Shown here: positions 1 through 9,171 of the stretch, in pieces
Layout: every line of letters starts with the position of its first letter
How positions within the stretch are numbered: the stretch's first letter is position 1
From: Candidatus Woesearchaeota archaeon
GTDB lineage: Archaea; Nanobdellota; Nanobdellia; Woesearchaeales; JAGVZT01
NCBI GenBank assembly: GCA_018302335.1
Contig: JAGVZT010000045.1
Location: 1 to 32,342 of the forward strand
DNA: 32,342 nt
Direction of reading: 5' to 3'
Position numbers and translations under genes: made by a program
Notes under the pieces: model-generated
The model's input: the letters and a program-made list of their open reading frames with translations, nothing else
Told to the model about the DNA's origin: nothing
Database searches by the model: none

Positions 1-759
1 GACACTTATTCCATTGTCGTGAGCAACGTCAACGACCCGCCCGCGACCATCACCCTGAACTATCCGAATGACAATGACACCGCGTTCACCAACCGCACGC
101 CGGAGTACAACTGGTCCAGGTCCGCGGACCCGGACAACGTGACCCTGCTCTACCACCTCGAAGTGAGCACCGACAGGGACTTCGCCAGCGGCATGGTCAT
201 CAACGACAGCGGCATCAACAACATGACCCGCTACAAGCAGAACGCGACCCTTGGCTTCACCACCTACTGGTGGCGCGCCCGCGCGAGCGACAACGCTTCC
301 TGGAGCGGCTGGTCCGCGACGTACAACTTCACAGTCGTCTCGAGCATCGACATCAGCCTCACCACCAGTGTGGTGAACTTCGGTTTCCTGCCCGTGGGGA
401 CGCGGAACGACACCTCCGACAACGACCCGTCGCCGTTCGTGCTGGAGAACGCGGGGAACACCGAGCTGAACATCAGCGTGAACGCCTCCGCCGAGCTCTG
501 GCTGTCCTCGCTCGCGCCGCTCAACTCCAGCTACTTCCAGACCAAGGCGAACCTCAGCGAGATAGGCAGCATTAACACGGCGAAGAGCCAGATGACCTAC
601 ATCAACCTCTCCAGCGAGTTCAAGTACATCGCCGCGTGGTTCAACTGGACGGCCAGGAACGACACCATAACCATTGACATCAACATCACGGCGCCGAGCG
701 ACGAGTCCGCAGGGACGAGGTCCACGAACATCACCATACGCGCGGAGGCGGCCGGATGA
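1..759 (+). CDS. Surface/secreted protein, 5' end outside window
   Basis: The reading frame is open from base 1, so the N-terminus lies upstream. The visible 252 residues start with a fibronectin-type-III-like segment: a Trp/Tyr-rich stretch (YNWSRS, STDRDF, YWWRARASDN near residues 40-100) typical of beta-sandwich repeats in archaeal surface proteins. A second segment follows (about 120-252) with the pattern V-N-F-G-F-L-P-V-G then V-L-E-N-A-G-N-T-E-L-N-I, shared in outline with the protein at 27754-28782. Many N-x-S/T sequons suggest an extracellular, glycosylated protein. No C-terminal membrane segment is present. The stop overlaps the start of the next gene (ATGA), so the two are probably translated together. 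Function beyond an envelope role is unknown. Confidence 0.85.
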   Translation, partial: DTYSIVVSNVNDPPATITLNYPNDNDTAFTNRTPEYNWSRSADPDNVTLLYHLEVSTDRDFASGMVINDSGINNMTRYKQNATLGFTTYWWRARASDNASWSGWSATYNFTVVSSIDISLTTSVVNFGFLPVGTRNDTSDNDPSPFVLENAGNTELNISVNASAELWLSSLAPLNSSYFQTKANLSEIGSINTAKSQMTYINLSSEFKYIAAWFNWTARNDTITIDINITAPSDESAGTRSTNITIRAEAAG

Positions 760-1898
760 GGCCAATCCTGCTTCTGGTGATGCTGCTCTCCCTGCCGGGA
801 GCGCTCGCCTATGGCATCGCGCCCGGAAGTTCGGAGTATGTTGTGGCACCGGGCCAGCGGCTGGACGTCAGGCTCAAGCTCCTGAATCCGGAGGGCACCG
901 CGGTGGCGGCGCGCTTCTCCGCCGAGGGCGAGCTTGCCCCCTCCCTGCTCTTCAATGTGAGTGATGCCCACCTGGGCGAAGGTGAGCGGGAGCGCTGGAT
1001 TCAGGCCGGTCTGGAACTGCCTGAAGGGCTGGACCCCGGTCCACATGTCGTCCTCATCGTGTCCCGCTTCCTGCCGTCGGGGTCGGGGACTGTCGCGGCA
1101 AGTCTGGAGGTGGTCCATCGGATGACCGTCATCGTGCAATACCCCTATCCCTATCTCCGGGCGACGCTCACGCCATCAGCGCACTTCCCGGGAATCCGCG
1201 GAGAGCTTGAGCTCCTCATGGAGAATCTCGGCAATGCGACACTTCCTTTCGATGCGCATGCGCTCATCGCGGACCTGGGGGACAACCGGACGGAGTCCCA
1301 CAGGGTTTCCGGCGACATCAGCGCGCTCGGCTCGCAGTCGCTGAGACTGCCGTGGGCGCCCTCACGCCAAGGCGACTATCTCCTCAGCGGCCGATTCTCC
1401 TACCTGGGACGCCAGCTAGACCTCACGGAACCGGTTGAGGCAGGGTCGCCGCAGCTGAACCTTTCCTGGGTGGAATACCGGCGTCCGAGCAACGGCATCG
1501 TCCCCCTTCGCCTGGGAGTGGTCTCGAACTGGAATGTGCCCCTGGAGCGGGTGCACGCCTCCCTGACCGGCGATGGCATCCCTGGCAGTCTTTCCGCAGA
1601 TGAAGACATCCATCCAGGTGAGGTGCATCCTCTTCTCCTGTATGTGGAAACCTCTGGCCTGGCTCTAGGGGAGTATCCGCTCTCCATTCTCCTGGCTTCG
1701 GAGCGCGCGAGCGCATCCTACGACTTCTCCCTCACGCTCGACGAGGACGCTGTCAGACTCGCTCCGACCGGCGCAGCGGTGCATGTGCGGTACAGGACCC
1801 TCTCCTCAGGCCTGGAGTCCGCCCTTCCGCTCGTCATCGCAGGACTGTGCTGGGCGTCCATCTTCCTCGTTGAGTGGCTGAAGCGCCGCATCCCGTAA
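756..1898 (+). CDS. Membrane-anchored surface protein with signal peptide and C-terminal anchor
   Basis: This 380-residue protein starts at an ATG inside the preceding stop (ATGA overlap), giving translational coupling. Residues 1-18 form a signal peptide (MRPILLLVMLLSLPGALA). The body is a series of beta-rich modules resembling archaeal COG1361/COG1470-type S-layer-associated or NEW3-like domains, with phrases such as L-L-N-P-E-G-T-A-V-A-A-R-F and L-L-M-E-N-L-G-N-A-T. Near residues 353-375 lies one transmembrane helix followed by a short basic tail (KRRIP), so the protein is predicted to face outward with a tiny cytoplasmic end. It is probably a partner of the upstream surface protein. The family assignment is by general character only. 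A dispersed intergenic element follows the stop codon. Confidence 0.85.
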   Translation: MRPILLLVMLLSLPGALAYGIAPGSSEYVVAPGQRLDVRLKLLNPEGTAVAARFSAEGELAPSLLFNVSDAHLGEGERERWIQAGLELPEGLDPGPHVVLIVSRFLPSGSGTVAASLEVVHRMTVIVQYPYPYLRATLTPSAHFPGIRGELELLMENLGNATLPFDAHALIADLGDNRTESHRVSGDISALGSQSLRLPWAPSRQGDYLLSGRFSYLGRQLDLTEPVEAGSPQLNLSWVEYRRPSNGIVPLRLGVVSNWNVPLERVHASLTGDGIPGSLSADEDIHPGEVHPLLLYVETSGLALGEYPLSILLASERASASYDFSLTLDEDAVRLAPTGAAVHVRYRTLSSGLESALPLVIAGLCWASIFLVEWLKRRIP

Positions 1899-1926
1899 GC
1901 CGGCTCCGTGGAAAAAGTCAAGGATA

Positions 1927-1992
1927 CGGTCCTGCTCTGCGGAGAATGTCCGCCCGGCGAGACAGCACGGAACTCGTACGGGATTCCGGCCG
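1927..1992 (-). repeat. Dispersed intergenic element, copy 1
   Basis: Read on the minus strand this stretch begins CGGCCGGAATCCCG and continues with GAGTTCCG, GTCTCGCCG and ATTCTCCGCA. That order matches the copy at 17915-17983 closely. It lies just after a surface-protein gene and before the promoter at 2031. The right end is degenerate compared with other copies. Confidence 0.6.
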
Positions 1993-2030
1993 AGGTCCGG
2001 GAGATTTCCTACTGCGCCTCCAGCACCCAA

Positions 2031-2041
2031 AAATTTAAATA
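2031..2041 (+). promoter_or_regulatory. Archaeal TATA box for the cysteine-rich gene
   Basis: AAATTTAAATA stands out in GC-rich surroundings. A start of transcription about 25 bp downstream would leave a leader of roughly 70 nt before the ATG at 2134. Confidence 0.6.
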
Positions 2042-2133
2042 CCGCAGGGGTGGTGGGTCGGTTCCATGGGGGAATGCAGGCTTCTTCGCCACTTTCCTGA
2101 TATGCCTGTGAGCTGCTCGGGAGTTCCTTGTCC

Positions 2134-4905
2134 ATGAGAACCTGGCCCCTCCTGCTCATCGCGATTGCGCTCGCGGGAGCGGCCATCCCCGTCGTTGCCG
2201 ACTGCACCCAATACAACACGAACCAGACGGGATGCCAGGGGCAATCCGACTGCCAGTGGCAACAGGACGGCTGGGGCTCGTGGTGCGAGCAGAAGGGCTG
2301 CTGGAACTTCTGGACGAATACAAGCTGCATCTCCAATACGACAAACCTCTCCTGCAGCTGGCAGTCAGGGACTTCGTCATGGTGCGAGCAGAAGGGCTGC
2401 TGGTCATTCGAGGGCACGTCCTCAAACGCATGCGTGAACAACAGCGTCGGCCTGAACTGTACCTGGAGCACGGTGTGCGTCGGACCGCCGGACAAGAACT
2501 GCTGGGAGCACCAGGCGCAGGCCAACTGCACGGCAGTCGCAGGCTGCTCCTGGGGTGCATGCCACGAGAAGAGCTGCTGGGACTACACCACGAACACCAC
2601 GTGCGTGGCGAATGTGGGGCCGACCGGCAAGGCCTGCAAATGGGATTCCTCCAGCTCAAACTGCTATGAGTCTGGCTGCTGGGACTACGCGAACAGCACC
2701 TCCTGCGCGGCCAATGGGTGCAAATGGAGCGGGGGGTACTGCTCCCAGTACTTCTGCTCGGACTTCAGCTATACAAACGAGACTGCCTGCGTCAACAACT
2801 CCCAGACCCTGAAATGTGGCTGGAGTTCCCCGTACTGCAACGAGAAGGGGTGCTGGAGCTACCAGAACAGCGGCAACTGCTCCGCCGATACAAAGTGCAA
2901 CTGGCAGACGCAGACAGGCGGCTGGTGCCAGGAGAGCGAGTGCTGGAACTGGGATGGGGTGGACCAGCAGGGGTGCGAGGGCAACGGCACGGCATACGGA
3001 CTGAACTGCGTGTGGGACCCCGCGGGCTGGTGCTATGAGAACTTCTCATCTACTGGCTGCCCGGACATCACCGACCAAAGGGAATGCATCGACACATTCT
3101 ACTGCGTCTGGAACTTCACGGGAAGCGCATGCCAGGACCCAGATTTTGCCACGCAGTCCTTCAACAGCTGGAATCCTGGCTGCTACATCTTCCCCACGGC
3201 GAATCTCTGCGGCAATATCTCTGGCTGCACCTGGAACGCCGGCACGGGAGAGTGCGATGGCCTTCAGTTCAGCGGAATCAGCTGCGCGAACATCACCAAC
3301 CAGAGCATCTGCAACTCCATCCCCGTGCTCGGGAGTTGCTGCTCGTGGAACGGCAGCTCATGCCTTGAGAACCAGCTGAGCACCAAATGCCGGGACCAGA
3401 TGCAGACCCCTCCTGCGGGAGCAAGCTACTGCGAGGACTATAACTCCTACACGGACCGGGTGCTGTGCGAGCAGATTGCCGGCTCGCCCTGGTTCATGCC
3501 CTGCAAGTGGAGCAACGGCACGAGCCGGTGCGAGTTCAGGCACGACAAGGTCTTCAGCCAGGGCGAGTCCAATCTCATGCTCCTGGACAACATGCAGAGC
3601 TGCGAGTTCGCCGGCGGCAAGTGGGTCACGGAGAGCTACTGCGATGGCGCCATCGCCGTGCCGACAGGGCGCTGCGAGTTCAAGTTTGACGAGGAGACGA
3701 ACTGCGACCGCGCGTGCTTCGCCTGCGACCGCCAGAGCGATGGGACCAACTGGACCTCGCTGACCCAGGCGAGGGAGGCGTGCGCGGGCTCCCAGCTCGG
3801 AATCTGCCAATTCACGGAGAACGGCCAGGCTCCGAACAGCTACGGTTTCTGCTCGGTCAAGGAGGTGTTCACCAAGGGCATCGCCTCCGGAAGCTGCGAT
3901 ACGGACTGCAACGCGTGCACCTACATGGGCGATGCCGATACCTCCAGCGCGGACAAGCGGCCGAGCGCCTACTGCAAGAACAGCAAGGCGGGCTGCAAGT
4001 GGGTTTCCGATCCCGCGTACCCTACTGATGAAAGCAAGGGGCGCTGCGCGTCCTCTGCGGAGAAGACCTGCGAGGACCGGTGCGATAGCTGCTACGATGC
4101 GAACAACTGCGTCTCCCTTGGCGCCAAGAAAGGCGACTCCTCGAAACCGACGCAATGCGAGTGGGACAGCGAGTTCTATCTTTGCGAGCCCACCGGCTCC
4201 ACCGGCCTCGAGGTCTGCTGGGACGGGAAGGACAACAACGAGGATGGCAAGACGGACTGCGCCGACTCGAAGTGCTTCTCGGACGCCTTCTGCGGAGGCG
4301 CGTTCTTCGGGGGACAGGACTGCTTTGGCTACACCTCGCTGGGCAGCTGCGAGACCGAGGGATGCTACTGGGCGAACGAGTCCTGGGGGCAGTGGTGCGA
4401 CCATCCCGGTGCGCAGTGCTGGAAGAACGACGGCACCAATGAGGCAGCGTGCGAGTATTTCGACAACACCACCTGCGAGTGGCACGACGCGTTCGGCGGC
4501 CGCTGCCAGGAGGACTTCGATGTCTTTGACGGCTGCTTAGGGCTCAACTACTCCACCTGCTTCAACCAGAAGAGCAACATCAGCTTCAACTGTACCTGGG
4601 TGAACACGAGCATGTTCGGCGGCGATGCCGGATTCTGCGACCCGAACCCAGCGTATCAGGGGGGATTCTACGACTGCGTGCAGCACGATGTCAACGGAAT
4701 GGCGGTGTGCGAGGTCGCAGGGACTGCCGATGGTCAGGGCGACAAGCCCTGCACGTGGTTCAATCTCTCGTACGGTGATGAAGGCGGGTTCTGCGACCAC
4801 CTCCGGTTCTGGGGATGTGCGAGGAGGTCGTGCCTGACTGCCACAGCCCCGGAATCCAGGACAACCAGACCGCTTGTCAGGCGGGATCTGGCTGCAAGTG
4901 GCTGA
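2134..4905 (+). CDS. Giant cysteine-rich surface protein, N-terminal part (frameshifted)
   Basis: The ATG at 2134 gives a clean signal peptide (MRTWPLLLIAIALAGAAIPVVA) and has GGGAG about 10 nt upstream. The TTG at 2128 is a weaker alternative. After the signal come many irregular repeats of about 35-45 residues with Cys and Trp at fixed places, such as C-x-W, W-C-E-Q-K-G-C-W and C-W-D-Y. They suggest a disulfide-rich rod or adhesin outside the cell. Near residue 700 is C-W-D-G-K-D-N-N-E-D-G-K-T-D-C, a D-N-x-x-D-G-x-x-D-C motif known from calcium- or metal-binding surface proteins. After about base 4811 the frame loses the Cys/Trp pattern and ends in an Arg-rich tail, while the repeat pattern continues in the frame starting at 4815. 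The two frames therefore very likely belong to one protein of about 1957 residues. One missing G in the run at 4811-4814 would join them. Confidence 0.85.
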   Translation: MRTWPLLLIAIALAGAAIPVVADCTQYNTNQTGCQGQSDCQWQQDGWGSWCEQKGCWNFWTNTSCISNTTNLSCSWQSGTSSWCEQKGCWSFEGTSSNACVNNSVGLNCTWSTVCVGPPDKNCWEHQAQANCTAVAGCSWGACHEKSCWDYTTNTTCVANVGPTGKACKWDSSSSNCYESGCWDYANSTSCAANGCKWSGGYCSQYFCSDFSYTNETACVNNSQTLKCGWSSPYCNEKGCWSYQNSGNCSADTKCNWQTQTGGWCQESECWNWDGVDQQGCEGNGTAYGLNCVWDPAGWCYENFSSTGCPDITDQRECIDTFYCVWNFTGSACQDPDFATQSFNSWNPGCYIFPTANLCGNISGCTWNAGTGECDGLQFSGISCANITNQSICNSIPVLGSCCSWNGSSCLENQLSTKCRDQMQTPPAGASYCEDYNSYTDRVLCEQIAGSPWFMPCKWSNGTSRCEFRHDKVFSQGESNLMLLDNMQSCEFAGGKWVTESYCDGAIAVPTGRCEFKFDEETNCDRACFACDRQSDGTNWTSLTQAREACAGSQLGICQFTENGQAPNSYGFCSVKEVFTKGIASGSCDTDCNACTYMGDADTSSADKRPSAYCKNSKAGCKWVSDPAYPTDESKGRCASSAEKTCEDRCDSCYDANNCVSLGAKKGDSSKPTQCEWDSEFYLCEPTGSTGLEVCWDGKDNNEDGKTDCADSKCFSDAFCGGAFFGGQDCFGYTSLGSCETEGCYWANESWGQWCDHPGAQCWKNDGTNEAACEYFDNTTCEWHDAFGGRCQEDFDVFDGCLGLNYSTCFNQKSNISFNCTWVNTSMFGGDAGFCDPNPAYQGGFYDCVQHDVNGMAVCEVAGTADGQGDKPCTWFNLSYGDEGGFCDHLRFWGCARRSCLTATAPESRTTRPLVRRDLAASG

Positions 4906-7900
4906 GCGGCTTCTGCGACCCGAAGGGCTTCGGCAACGAGTTCGGCTCAGGCGGCGGCTTCGGGATGCTCTGCCAGCTGTACAACGGCGACCAGAACGGA
5001 TGCGAGGGCACTTCCGGATGCGGCTGGCAGCCCTCACCGAGCAGCTTCTGCGACGCGAACACCTCCATGCGCTGTCCCGAGCAGTTCAATGCGACCCTCT
5101 GCAATGCGACCATCGGCTGCTTCTGGAACGTGAACCTCCCGCAGCCCGGCTGCGACTTCAAGGTGTGGCAGTGCAACCAACTCGGCGCCGGGCCGTGCGC
5201 TTCCGCGCAGCAGTGCTTCTGGGACGGATTCAGCTGCCAGCCGGGGTGCTTTGATCCAGGCCTTGACTCGACGAGCTGCCTGCGTGTCAATGTCTCCAAC
5301 GCAAGCAATGTCAATGGCAGCGCATGCCGTTGGGTCAACGGCTTCTGTGACTCTGCGATGGCCATCAGCTTCTTCAAGGACATCCAGGGAGGGGAGCCCA
5401 TCCCCCTGGGCATGGATGCCCCGGGCGACGCCGGCGGACGCGACTGGTCGGACATCATGGGCTTCGGCCTCAAGGACATGGGCGCCTCCTCTGGCTTCGG
5501 CATCCGGGTGAGCAATATCGCGAACTCCTCCATGTGCAAGGACCAGAACCTGCAGGGCGGCGGGAAGGGCCAGGGCACCAACACGAGCCGCTTCTACTGG
5601 TATCTCGACACGGATGGCGTGCGCACAGGAAACTGCGCCCTGCAATTCAACGCTTCCGCGGTCGGCTACGAGTTCCTGCTCTCCTACGAGGCCTCGTGGG
5701 ACGGCCAGAGCCAGTCGGTGCAGGAATCCTTCTCCTCGTACCGCTGCGCCGGCAGCGCCTGGACCCTGGCCGATATCAAGCTCGCCACATTCAGAAAGAT
5801 TGCCTGCGAAGACATCAGTGGAGGAATGGTCGCCGTGGAGAAGCTCGACCTGGAGAAGTTCCCGCTGCTCTACAGCGCGGGGGCGGACTGGAGAGTCGCA
5901 GTGGCCACGGCGGACGAGGCCGGCAATGGTAGCAACGTGACCGATACTGCTCCTCCAGGATTCACCACCCCAGGAACAGTCGACTTTGCCATCGATTCGC
6001 TGGACCTCTTCGCGTACAACGCGAACGGCTCGCGCGGCTACGGCCAGGAGCAGGCCAGCAAGGGGTACATCGAGTACGATGCCGACTGCTGGTCCGCGGC
6101 AGGCTGCGCGGAGTACGAGTGCTACAACCACCCGTACTGCGTGGCCAACTCTCTTGGGGTGCACGCGGCCGGCTTCGAGGACAGCAGGGTGCCGAAGATT
6201 GTCGCGGTGAGCAAGGAGAGCTATCCTGACGGCGCGCTCATCACCTACTTCACGGACAGGCCCGCGAACGGCTCGCTGCTTTTCTATGCCTTCGACGACC
6301 GCTGCGGCACCCTGAACGCCACCATTGACGATGTGGGTTCGTACAGCGCCACAGTGCGCGACTACAAGCTCTGGCACACCGCTGAGGTGTACAACGACAC
6401 GGATTTCGGGAACCACTCGCTGAACTATCCCCTCCAGCCAGATACGGTGTACTTCTTCAAGCTGAAGATATGCGACGAGAATGGGAAATGTGGCATCAGC
6501 AAGTGTTCGGAGCTCAGGACCGCGAGGCCGGACAGGTGCGCGTTCTGCGACTTCGTGACGCAGATCAAGGCGCCTTCCGGTTGGAACGTGAGCTACGACC
6601 TTGACCAGGACGGAACGTACGAGCACGTGCAGGGCGCGCTCTGCGGACCCAACGCAGGGATGAAGGCAAACTACACGAGCGGCCGCCGCGCCAACATCAA
6701 GCTAGCCACCAGCGACAACAGCAGCTGGCTGGAGTTTGTGAGCGCGAGGCTGACCAAGACCGGCCTCACCAGCAGGACGCGTGATGTCGAGGAGAGCGAC
6801 GCGCTCGGCTCTGGCACCACGAACACCACAGGCGGTGACACCATAGGCTACGCGGGCATGGTCTCAGCAACGCGTGACAAGATTGTGAACAATCTCTTCC
6901 CGGAGGTCTGCCGCATCAAGATTCCCGGCACCGGGACGTGCGAGGAGCTCTGGCACTGCAGCGACAATCTCTCCGCCTGCGTGAACCGCACCGCCGAGGC
7001 CACTCTGTTGCAGAGCAACACGACCTACTGCCTCTGGCAGCTGCCCTACTGCGAGTTCTCCGCGTGGGCAGGGGGCGAGGCGGACCCCGACTACTCGCCA
7101 CCTCCACCTCCACCTCCTCCAGCCCCATCCGGTGGCAGCGGCGGAGGCGGGGCGCCTCCCACCGGGGCGGGCAACACAAGCTCCAAGAAGTGGGCTGAAA
7201 TAACTCCGGACAAAGAGGCTGCGATGAAGATATACAGCAGCGCGATGGGGCTCAGGGAGCTGGTATTCCAGGTCACCGAGAGCGTGGAGAACGCGGAAAT
7301 CGCGGTGACCAGGCTGGGCGGCAAGCCCTCAGCTGCCTCAGAGGAGGCACCGGGGACAGTGTACCGCTACCTGGACATCGCGAAGAGCGTCCTGAAGGAT
7401 GCCCAGATACGCCGGGTGAAGTTCCGCTTCCAGGTGGAAAAATCATGGCTGGAATCCGCGGGCGGTACCATCGATACAGTCCGCCTGTTCCGCTACACCG
7501 CGGGCGGCTGGGAGCCGCAGATCACCGTCTTCACGGACAGCGATGACACTTACCATCTCTTCAATGCGAGTTCCACTGGGATGTCCTACTTCGCCATCGG
7601 GACCACAACCACCGCACCAGTCGAAGAACCCGTCGAGGAGTCTGCCGCTCCCACGGGGATGGTGCCCGTCGCCTTCCCCACGCCGGAGGTGACTGGAGAG
7701 GCCACTGCTCCTCCTGAGACCGAGACGTCGGCGGGCCCCGCGGTCATCGGCAGGCAGCGGAGCATCCTCTGGACGGTCTTCACTGCCGTCTCCATCGCGG
7801 TGCTCAGCGTGGCAGGGCTGGGATTCCTGTACCAGACCAATCCCTATGTGGAGGCGAAGGTGAACTCGATGCTGGGGCGCTTCAAGCGTGAGCCGGAAGT

Positions 7901-8003
7901 GCCCGAGCTTCCGAAACTTAAGGACGAGCAGCTCAAGGAAGAGAAGCCGGGCACTCTTGTCAGATCCTCAGGTCCAGTGAAAAAGGGCAAGGCGAAAAAG
8001 TAA
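4815..8003 (+). CDS. Giant cysteine-rich surface protein, C-terminal part with PGF-pre-PGF-like domain and membrane anchor
   Basis: This frame continues the Cys/Trp repeats of the preceding frame immediately (C-H-S-P-G-I-Q-D-N-Q-T-A-C, then C-K-W and F-C-D-P-K-G). Around residues 190-430 is a large beta-rich domain. A fibronectin-like domain follows at about 455-575 (V-P-K-I-V-A-V-S-K-E, then Y-F-F-K-L-K-I-C). A Pro tract and Gly/Ser linker at about 760-785 lead into a domain at about 795-930 whose features (F-R-F-Q-V-E-K-S-W-L, V-R-L-F-R-Y, W-E-P, Y-F-A-I-G) match the archaeal PGF-pre-PGF domain. One transmembrane helix lies at about 983-1005, followed by a Lys-rich cytoplasmic tail. An independent start at ATG 4815 is unlikely: there is no signal peptide and no good ribosome-binding site. 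The extracellular region probably mediates attachment or forms a surface layer. Confidence 0.85.
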   Translation: MCEEVVPDCHSPGIQDNQTACQAGSGCKWLSGFCDPKGFGNEFGSGGGFGMLCQLYNGDQNGCEGTSGCGWQPSPSSFCDANTSMRCPEQFNATLCNATIGCFWNVNLPQPGCDFKVWQCNQLGAGPCASAQQCFWDGFSCQPGCFDPGLDSTSCLRVNVSNASNVNGSACRWVNGFCDSAMAISFFKDIQGGEPIPLGMDAPGDAGGRDWSDIMGFGLKDMGASSGFGIRVSNIANSSMCKDQNLQGGGKGQGTNTSRFYWYLDTDGVRTGNCALQFNASAVGYEFLLSYEASWDGQSQSVQESFSSYRCAGSAWTLADIKLATFRKIACEDISGGMVAVEKLDLEKFPLLYSAGADWRVAVATADEAGNGSNVTDTAPPGFTTPGTVDFAIDSLDLFAYNANGSRGYGQEQASKGYIEYDADCWSAAGCAEYECYNHPYCVANSLGVHAAGFEDSRVPKIVAVSKESYPDGALITYFTDRPANGSLLFYAFDDRCGTLNATIDDVGSYSATVRDYKLWHTAEVYNDTDFGNHSLNYPLQPDTVYFFKLKICDENGKCGISKCSELRTARPDRCAFCDFVTQIKAPSGWNVSYDLDQDGTYEHVQGALCGPNAGMKANYTSGRRANIKLATSDNSSWLEFVSARLTKTGLTSRTRDVEESDALGSGTTNTTGGDTIGYAGMVSATRDKIVNNLFPEVCRIKIPGTGTCEELWHCSDNLSACVNRTAEATLLQSNTTYCLWQLPYCEFSAWAGGEADPDYSPPPPPPPPAPSGGSGGGGAPPTGAGNTSSKKWAEITPDKEAAMKIYSSAMGLRELVFQVTESVENAEIAVTRLGGKPSAASEEAPGTVYRYLDIAKSVLKDAQIRRVKFRFQVEKSWLESAGGTIDTVRLFRYTAGGWEPQITVFTDSDDTYHLFNASSTGMSYFAIGTTTTAPVEEPVEESAAPTGMVPVAFPTPEVTGEATAPPETETSAGPAVIGRQRSILWTVFTAVSIAVLSVAGLGFLYQTNPYVEAKVNSMLGRFKREPEVPELPKLKDEQLKEEKPGTLVRSSGPVKKGKAKK

Positions 8004-8010
8004 CACCGGC

Positions 8011-8080
8011 CGGCCGCAGGGCAGTAGGATTCCCGGCCGGACTCACCCGAATCCCTGAGATTCCCCACAGAGCGGTCGCC
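8011..8080 (+). repeat. Dispersed intergenic element, copy 2
   Basis: It starts CGGCCGCAGGGCAGT and ends TGAGATTCCCC, then AGCGGTCGCC. The 3' half matches the copy at 31076. It fills most of the 90-bp gap between two convergent genes, and no other hairpin with a T-run was seen there. Confidence 0.6.
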
Positions 8081-8093
8081 TGACGCTGCCAGT

Positions 8094-9140
8094 TCATTCC
8101 TTTCCTTCGGCTTCCTTCTCTGCGCCTTCCGCGGGTGCCTCTTTGCCCTTCCCGAGCAGCTTCGCCATCAGCCCCGGCCCCTTCTTCCCTTCTTCCTGCG
8201 CGCGCGCCTCCTCCTCGGCGAGCTGCTTGACCTCCTGCAGGCTCTTCTTCAGCTCGGGCGTTGGCTTCACCAGCTCCTGGAGTATCCTGCTCACGTGCTC
8301 CGCCCTGCGGAACTTGAGGTCGAAGCGGTGCTCGAAATCGGTCCGGACATCAGCGAACTCGCGATTCAGGAGCTTGATGACCCTGGTGGTGTGGTCCTCG
8401 AACTCCCGGAAGTTGGTGATGATGGACTCGACCTCCTTCTTGTCCGCCTTCTGCAGGAGCTTGACATTCAGCTGGTCAACCGACTTGGTGAGCCTGGAGA
8501 CACTGTCCTTCAGCTCCTTCTGCGATGCCGCGTATTCCTCGAAGCCCCGCACCTGCTTCTGTATCTCGGAGAAGAAGGTCTCCACCCTGTCCGCGTGGCG
8601 CTCAGCGACCGCCTTGACCTTGCGGATCTCCGTGAGCTCGCTCTTGACCTCATCGGTCATCTTCGCCACCTGGTCGATGCCCCGGAACACGCGGATTTTC
8701 TGGCGCATCTCCTTGAGCTCGCCCATGATGGTTTGCATCATGACCTCGTTGCTCTCCAGGTTGCCCTTGAGCGCCTCGAGCTTCGCATCCTGCTTGCGTA
8801 TCATCACCAGGAACTTGTCCGGCTCGATGCTCTCGACCAGCCCGACGGCCTTGGTGGTGGAAAGCTCCACCTTCTGGACGCTCTTACCTGCTTCCAGAAT
8901 CATCCCGCGCAACTCGCCTATCTGTTCGGTGATGCGGGTGAACCGCTCGTTTGTCGCCTTCCGCGTCTCCCCGAGACCCTCCAGCTGGGCCTTGATGCGC
9001 GTCACTTCCGCGATGAGGCTGCCCATCCCCTCGATGGGCGCTGCCGCGCGTTCCGGACCGCGCTCCTCCTCTGCGCCCGCGCCGGGCGGCGCGTTCAGGT
9101 CCTCCTCGGGCTTCCTGAACATGCGCGAGAAAATGCTCAT
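8094..9140 (-). CDS. Long coiled-coil protein downstream of HerA-type ATPase
   Basis: The protein has 348 residues and almost all of it after residue 35 is heptad-like helix (Leu/Ile/Val spaced 3-4 apart, many Glu/Lys), with Pro/Gly/Glu-rich ends. No signal peptide or membrane segment is seen, so it should be cytoplasmic. The ATG at 9140 has GGAGTGAT about 6 nt upstream. It lies 31 nt after the stop of the ecto-domain HerA gene, on the same strand, so the two probably share a transcript and may work together. In overall character it resembles the coiled-coil accessory proteins of archaeal motility or secretion loci (FlaC/D/E type), but no specific motif supports that name. It may be a scaffold or adaptor binding the cytoplasmic face of the ATPase. 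Confidence 0.85.
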   Translation of the reverse strand: MSIFSRMFRKPEEDLNAPPGAGAEEERGPERAAAPIEGMGSLIAEVTRIKAQLEGLGETRKATNERFTRITEQIGELRGMILEAGKSVQKVELSTTKAVGLVESIEPDKFLVMIRKQDAKLEALKGNLESNEVMMQTIMGELKEMRQKIRVFRGIDQVAKMTDEVKSELTEIRKVKAVAERHADRVETFFSEIQKQVRGFEEYAASQKELKDSVSRLTKSVDQLNVKLLQKADKKEVESIITNFREFEDHTTRVIKLLNREFADVRTDFEHRFDLKFRRAEHVSRILQELVKPTPELKKSLQEVKQLAEEEARAQEEGKKGPGLMAKLLGKGKEAPAEGAEKEAEGKE

Positions 9141-9171
9141 CGGGCATCACTCCGGAACGCACGGTATTTAT

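Noticed and set aside
1908-2111. Plus-strand 67-codon frame
   Set aside because: It covers a dispersed element and the promoter of the next gene; the protein has no recognisable features.
5034-6626. Minus-strand open frame of 530 codons
   Set aside because: Antisense to the cysteine-rich gene and without recognisable motifs; explained by the high GC of the real gene.
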